From: Gammaproteobacteria bacterium
GTDB lineage: Bacteria; Pseudomonadota; Gammaproteobacteria; Arenicellales; Arenicellaceae
Assembly (NCBI GenBank): GCA_030426005.1
Contig: JAUHZM010000128.1
Location: forward strand, 1 to 8,313
Length of the DNA stretch: 8,313 nucleotides
Direction: 5' to 3'
The stretch's first letter is position 1. Each line of letters begins with the position of its first letter. Shown here piece by piece: positions 6,040 to 8,313 of the stretch. The notes beneath the pieces were generated by a model. That model worked only from the letters and a program-made list of their open reading frames with translations. It did no database searches and was not told the DNA's origin. A program made the translations under genes and the position numbers.

Positions 6040-7476
6040 TTAACCCCTGCGCCAATTATGAAACTTTTCGACCCATTTTAAAAGGGTGTGCGGTTGGTGT
6101 GCCCTTTTCCAGTTACCTGCCACGTATTTATTCGCCTCCGAAAAGCTCGGATACAGGTGGATTGTGCCCAGAATCTTGTTCAAACCGATATTGTGCTTCA
6201 TGGCCAAAACATACTCGGCTATCAGATCGCCAGCCTGGTGACCAACAATCGTGACGCCCAATATTTTGTCTTTATTGCGCGGCGTGATGATCTTGACGAA
6301 ACCGTGGGCTTCGCCGTCTGCGATCGCACGATCAAGGTCATCGATCCCATACTTGGTGACCTCGTAATCAATATTCTGCTGCTTGGCATCGGCCTCACTC
6401 AATCCAACTCGCGCTACTTCTGGCGCCGTAAAAGTAGCCCAAGGAATGACCCGATAATCGACTTTGAACTTCTTCAAAAAGCCAAAAAGTGCGTTCACCG
6501 TGGCATACCACGCCTGATGTGAGGCGGCATGCGTAAACTGGTAAGGCCCAGTAATATCGCCACATGCGAAGATATTTGGTACTGCCGTTCGCAAGTATTG
6601 ATCGGTGTCGATCGTGCCATTTTTACGCAGTTCAATGCCGAGCGATGCCAGGCCCATGCCTTCGGTATTGGCTTTACGCCCAACTGCGACCAACAAGGCA
6701 TCAAACGGAATTTCAATTTGCCCGTCTGCGGTTTCACAGTGCAATAACCGTTCGCGGCCATCAGTCACCTTCACGGCTCGATGGCCGGTCAAAACCCGGA
6801 TTCCGTCTTGGGCAAAACGTTTGCTCACCACCTCAACCACGTCAGCATCTTCACGCCCCATAATCTGATCAGCCATCTCCACAATGGTGACTTCAGAGCC
6901 TAATTTGGAAAATGCCTGACTCAATTCACACCCAATTGGCCCGCCGCCCAAAACGACGAGTCGTTTGGGCAATTCCTGCAACTGCCAAATATTGTCAGAC
7001 GTCAGATATTTGATCTTATCCAAGCCTTCGATGGGCGGCACGAAGGGGCTAGCGCCGGCAGCAATGATAATACTCTTGGCGGTAATCTTCCGTTCGCCAA
7101 CCTGCACGGTGTGCCGATCAATGATCTGCGCATCCCCCTTTACACATTCCACGCCGAGGTCAGTGTAGCGCTCCACTGAGTCATGCGGTTCAATTGCGGC
7201 GACCACGTTCTGAACCCGCTGCATGACCTTTTTAAAAACCGGCTTCACGGGCACCGATTCGATACCGAATTCATCCGCTCGACGCATCAAACTGGCCACT
7301 TTGGCCGAACGTAAAATCGCCTTACTGGGTACACAACCGGTATTTAAACAATCACCGCCCATTTTATGGCGCTCGATTAAAATCACCTTGGCTTTCACTG
7401 CTGCTGCGATGTACGCACTCACTAGTCCTGCGGAACCGGCACCAATAACCACCAAATTTGCATCGTATTTAGGCAT
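6040..7476 (-). CDS. FAD-dependent pyridine nucleotide-disulfide oxidoreductase (MerA/Lpd-like)
   Basis: Class I flavin disulfide reductase, 478 residues from the chosen start, probably cytoplasmic or membrane-associated through its partner. In order: FAD-binding VVIGAGSAGL (9-18); Glu35 at the end of the second strand; redox motif GGDCLNTGCVPSK (40-52) with Cys43 and Cys48; AAGASPFVPP (139-148); NAD(P)-binding LGGGPIGCE (176-184) with Glu200 after the next strand, suggesting NADH; second FAD motif FACGDITG (303-310); and a dimerisation domain from about 345. The C-terminal catalytic stretch reads IHLYPSFSE (439-447): Tyr442 stands where dihydrolipoamide dehydrogenase has its catalytic His (HPTxxE). 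Mercuric reductase also has Tyr here, but its C-terminal Cys pair and N-terminal metal-binding domain are absent. The ATG at 7476 is preferred over 7491 because GAGGAG lies 7 bases upstream and the Rossmann strand then begins normally. It overlaps the TVP38 gene by 8 bp. Substrate unknown; a role as pyruvate dehydrogenase E3 is unlikely. Confidence 0.9.
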   Translation of the reverse strand: MPKYDANLVVIGAGSAGLVSAYIAAAVKAKVILIERHKMGGDCLNTGCVPSKAILRSAKVASLMRRADEFGIESVPVKPVFKKVMQRVQNVVAAIEPHDSVERYTDLGVECVKGDAQIIDRHTVQVGERKITAKSIIIAAGASPFVPPIEGLDKIKYLTSDNIWQLQELPKRLVVLGGGPIGCELSQAFSKLGSEVTIVEMADQIMGREDADVVEVVSKRFAQDGIRVLTGHRAVKVTDGRERLLHCETADGQIEIPFDALLVAVGRKANTEGMGLASLGIELRKNGTIDTDQYLRTAVPNIFACGDITGPYQFTHAASHQAWYATVNALFGFLKKFKVDYRVIPWATFTAPEVARVGLSEADAKQQNIDYEVTKYGIDDLDRAIADGEAHGFVKIITPRNKDKILGVTIVGHQAGDLIAEYVLAMKHNIGLNKILGTIHLYPSFSEANKYVAGNWKRAHQPHTLLKWVEKFHNWRRG

Positions 7477-8173
7477 TGTTTTGCTCCTCATCGAGCGCCG
7501 CAGTATTGGGTCGAATCAATCGAAGTAGCCATTTGGCAATAAACGGAAAAACGGCCAATAATAAAAAAGAGGCAATGATGCGGATATCCACAATGTCGCC
7601 CATGGTCTCTATCGTAGCCAGTTGCGTGCCAGCGTTCACGTAAACCGCCGTGCCAAGCAGCATGCCAATCTGACTGGCCCAATAGAACGTAACGGCCTTC
7701 AGCTTGGTTAAGGCCAAGACTGAGTTGATCACAAAGAATGGAATGAAGGGCACTAGGCGAAGACTAAACACGTACATCGCACCTTCACGCTCAATCCCTG
7801 CATTCAATTTGGCCAACTTGTCGCCAAACTTACGCTGCACAGCATCGTGAAATAAGTACCGAGTGAGCAAGAATGCGATTGTGGCGCCAATGGTGCTGGC
7901 AAACGACACCAGAATAAAGCCAGTCCAAAAGCCGAAAATCGCACCTGCAGCGACCGTCATGATCGCGGCCGCGGGTAACCCCATTCCGGCCACCGCAACG
8001 TACACCAAAAAAAACACCACAATAATCAGCAAGGTATTATTCGTGTAATACTCGCTCAATGCTGCCTGCTGGGCTTTCAAATTCTCTAAGGTGAACATCT
8101 GGCCGAGATCAAAGGCAAAAAACGCCACAATCAAGGCCACAAAAATGCCCGCTAGGATAAGTTTGGTTTTCAT
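7469..8173 (-). CDS. TVP38/TMEM64 family membrane protein (VTT/DedA-like domain)
   Basis: Integral inner-membrane protein of 234 residues. Hydrophobic segments fall at about 5-22, 48-64, 68-106 (two segments or a re-entrant pair), 134-156, 163-180 and 198-220. The VTT-domain signatures are present: GMGLPAAAIMTVAAGAIFG (63-81), small-residue-rich SFASTIGATIAFLLTRY (90-106), and RLVPFIPFFVINSVLAL (139-155) with the conserved Arg-x-x-Pro-x-x-Pro and Asn. Family members have been linked to lipid scrambling or transport and membrane homeostasis, and some bacterial relatives to metalloid uptake; none of these roles can be assigned here from sequence. The gene overlaps the downstream oxidoreductase by 8 bp, whose ribosome binding site lies in codons 229-230. 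No convincing Shine-Dalgarno sequence precedes the ATG at 8173. Family call confident; substrate unknown. Confidence 0.92.
   Translation of the reverse strand: MKTKLILAGIFVALIVAFFAFDLGQMFTLENLKAQQAALSEYYTNNTLLIIVVFFLVYVAVAGMGLPAAAIMTVAAGAIFGFWTGFILVSFASTIGATIAFLLTRYLFHDAVQRKFGDKLAKLNAGIEREGAMYVFSLRLVPFIPFFVINSVLALTKLKAVTFYWASQIGMLLGTAVYVNAGTQLATIETMGDIVDIRIIASFLLLAVFPFIAKWLLRLIRPNTAALDEEQNNA
7484..7489 (-). promoter_or_regulatory. ribosome binding site inside the TVP38 3' end
   Basis: The minus strand reads GAGGAG, which also encodes Glu229-Glu230 of the TVP38 protein. It lies 7 bases before the oxidoreductase ATG at 7476 and fixes that start, indicating translational coupling of the two genes. 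Confidence 0.75.
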
Positions 8174-8313
8174 ATTAGTATCGTATTCAATTGGTTACGG
8201 ACGATGCCGTTAATCCGTGCGGCGAATATTTTGTTCAGCCGTTCTGTGCTCACTACAAAGACCTATCGTATCAGTGTTTGCTTTCCAAAAATTCAACTTT
8301 AATTCACACCATG
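8174..8313. other. intergenic region upstream of the TVP38 gene
   Basis: These 140 bases contain no ORF I can support and no RNA gene. They probably hold the promoter of the TVP38-oxidoreductase unit. The best candidate is an extended -10 on the minus strand, TGATACGAT (8273-8265), but the nearest -35-like TTGAAT is 20 bp away, so it is not called. The final bases may belong to the leader of a gene beyond the window. Confidence 0.4.

Noticed and set aside
6080..6108. AAAAGGG...CCCTTTT inverted repeat as a possible terminator
   Set aside because: It lies inside the oxidoreductase coding region, the 7-bp stem is A/T-rich with a 15-nt loop, and the sequence encodes conserved-looking C-terminal residues.
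6040..7476. Annotation of the oxidoreductase as dihydrolipoamide dehydrogenase (lpd) or mercuric reductase (merA)
   Set aside because: The catalytic His is Tyr, no pyruvate or oxoglutarate dehydrogenase genes are nearby, and the MerA-specific C-terminal Cys pair and metal-binding domain are missing.
8179..8271. Direct repeat TATCGTAT at 8179-8186 and 8264-8271 upstream of the TVP38 gene
   Set aside because: An 8-base repeat within about 90 bases of intergenic DNA can arise by chance, and there is no third copy or symmetry to support an operator.
8265..8296. Extended -10 TGATACGAT with TTGAAT as a promoter for the TVP38 gene
   Set aside because: The spacer is 20 bp and both hexamers match only 4 of 6 positions, too weak to call as a feature.
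1..8313. Mobile elements, CRISPR arrays, tRNA/rRNA genes, toxin-antitoxin or defence genes
   Set aside because: No transposase, repeat-spacer pattern, cloverleaf-like sequence or defence-family motif is visible on either strand.

Overview
The window looks like ordinary chromosomal DNA of a Gram-negative, aerobically living proteobacterium, most likely a gammaproteobacterium. The reasons are the lipid A Kdo transferase (Gram-negative envelope), an oxygen-dependent HemF of E. coli type and length, and a tsaC-hemF gene pair of the kind known from gammaproteobacteria. Coding density is high, base composition is even (roughly half G+C by eye), and I see no IS element, tRNA, rRNA, CRISPR array or phage gene.

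Layout: two genes lie on the plus strand at the left: a cofactor-independent phosphoglycerate mutase of the plant-like subtype (42-1634) and a Nudix hydrolase resembling ADP-ribose pyrophosphatase (1648-2166). All other genes are on the minus strand. Read in their direction of transcription they are: a TVP38/TMEM64 membrane protein (8173-7469) overlapping a flavin disulfide oxidoreductase (7476-6040); a secreted DUF547 protein (5915-5037); then tsaC (4964-4386), hemF (4352-3453) and waaA (3456-2167). The Nudix gene and waaA converge with no spacer, their two stop codons forming one 8-bp palindrome.

How the genes work together: tsaC-hemF-waaA looks like one transcription unit (33-bp gap, then a 4-bp ATGA overlap) with a TATAAT box just upstream of tsaC. 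It combines tRNA t6A synthesis, heme synthesis and lipopolysaccharide core assembly, so it is a housekeeping operon rather than one pathway. The membrane protein and the oxidoreductase overlap by 8 bp, with the oxidoreductase ribosome binding site inside the last codons of the membrane protein, so they are probably translationally coupled and functionally linked. The DUF547 gene follows on the same strand after 124 bp that hold an operator-like palindrome.

Most interesting points: (1) the first 20 residues of the phosphoglycerate mutase lack the expected Asp-Gly metal-binding motif, and a neighbouring frame carries a more plausible beta-strand sequence, suggesting compensating frameshifts or a sequence error; (2) the oxidoreductase keeps the CxxxxC redox pair but has Tyr where dihydrolipoamide dehydrogenase has its catalytic His, so it is probably not an E3 subunit; (3) the TVP38-oxidoreductase pair, possibly with DUF547, is a candidate uncharacterised membrane redox module. 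I found no clear evidence of a wholly new system; this module is the nearest candidate.
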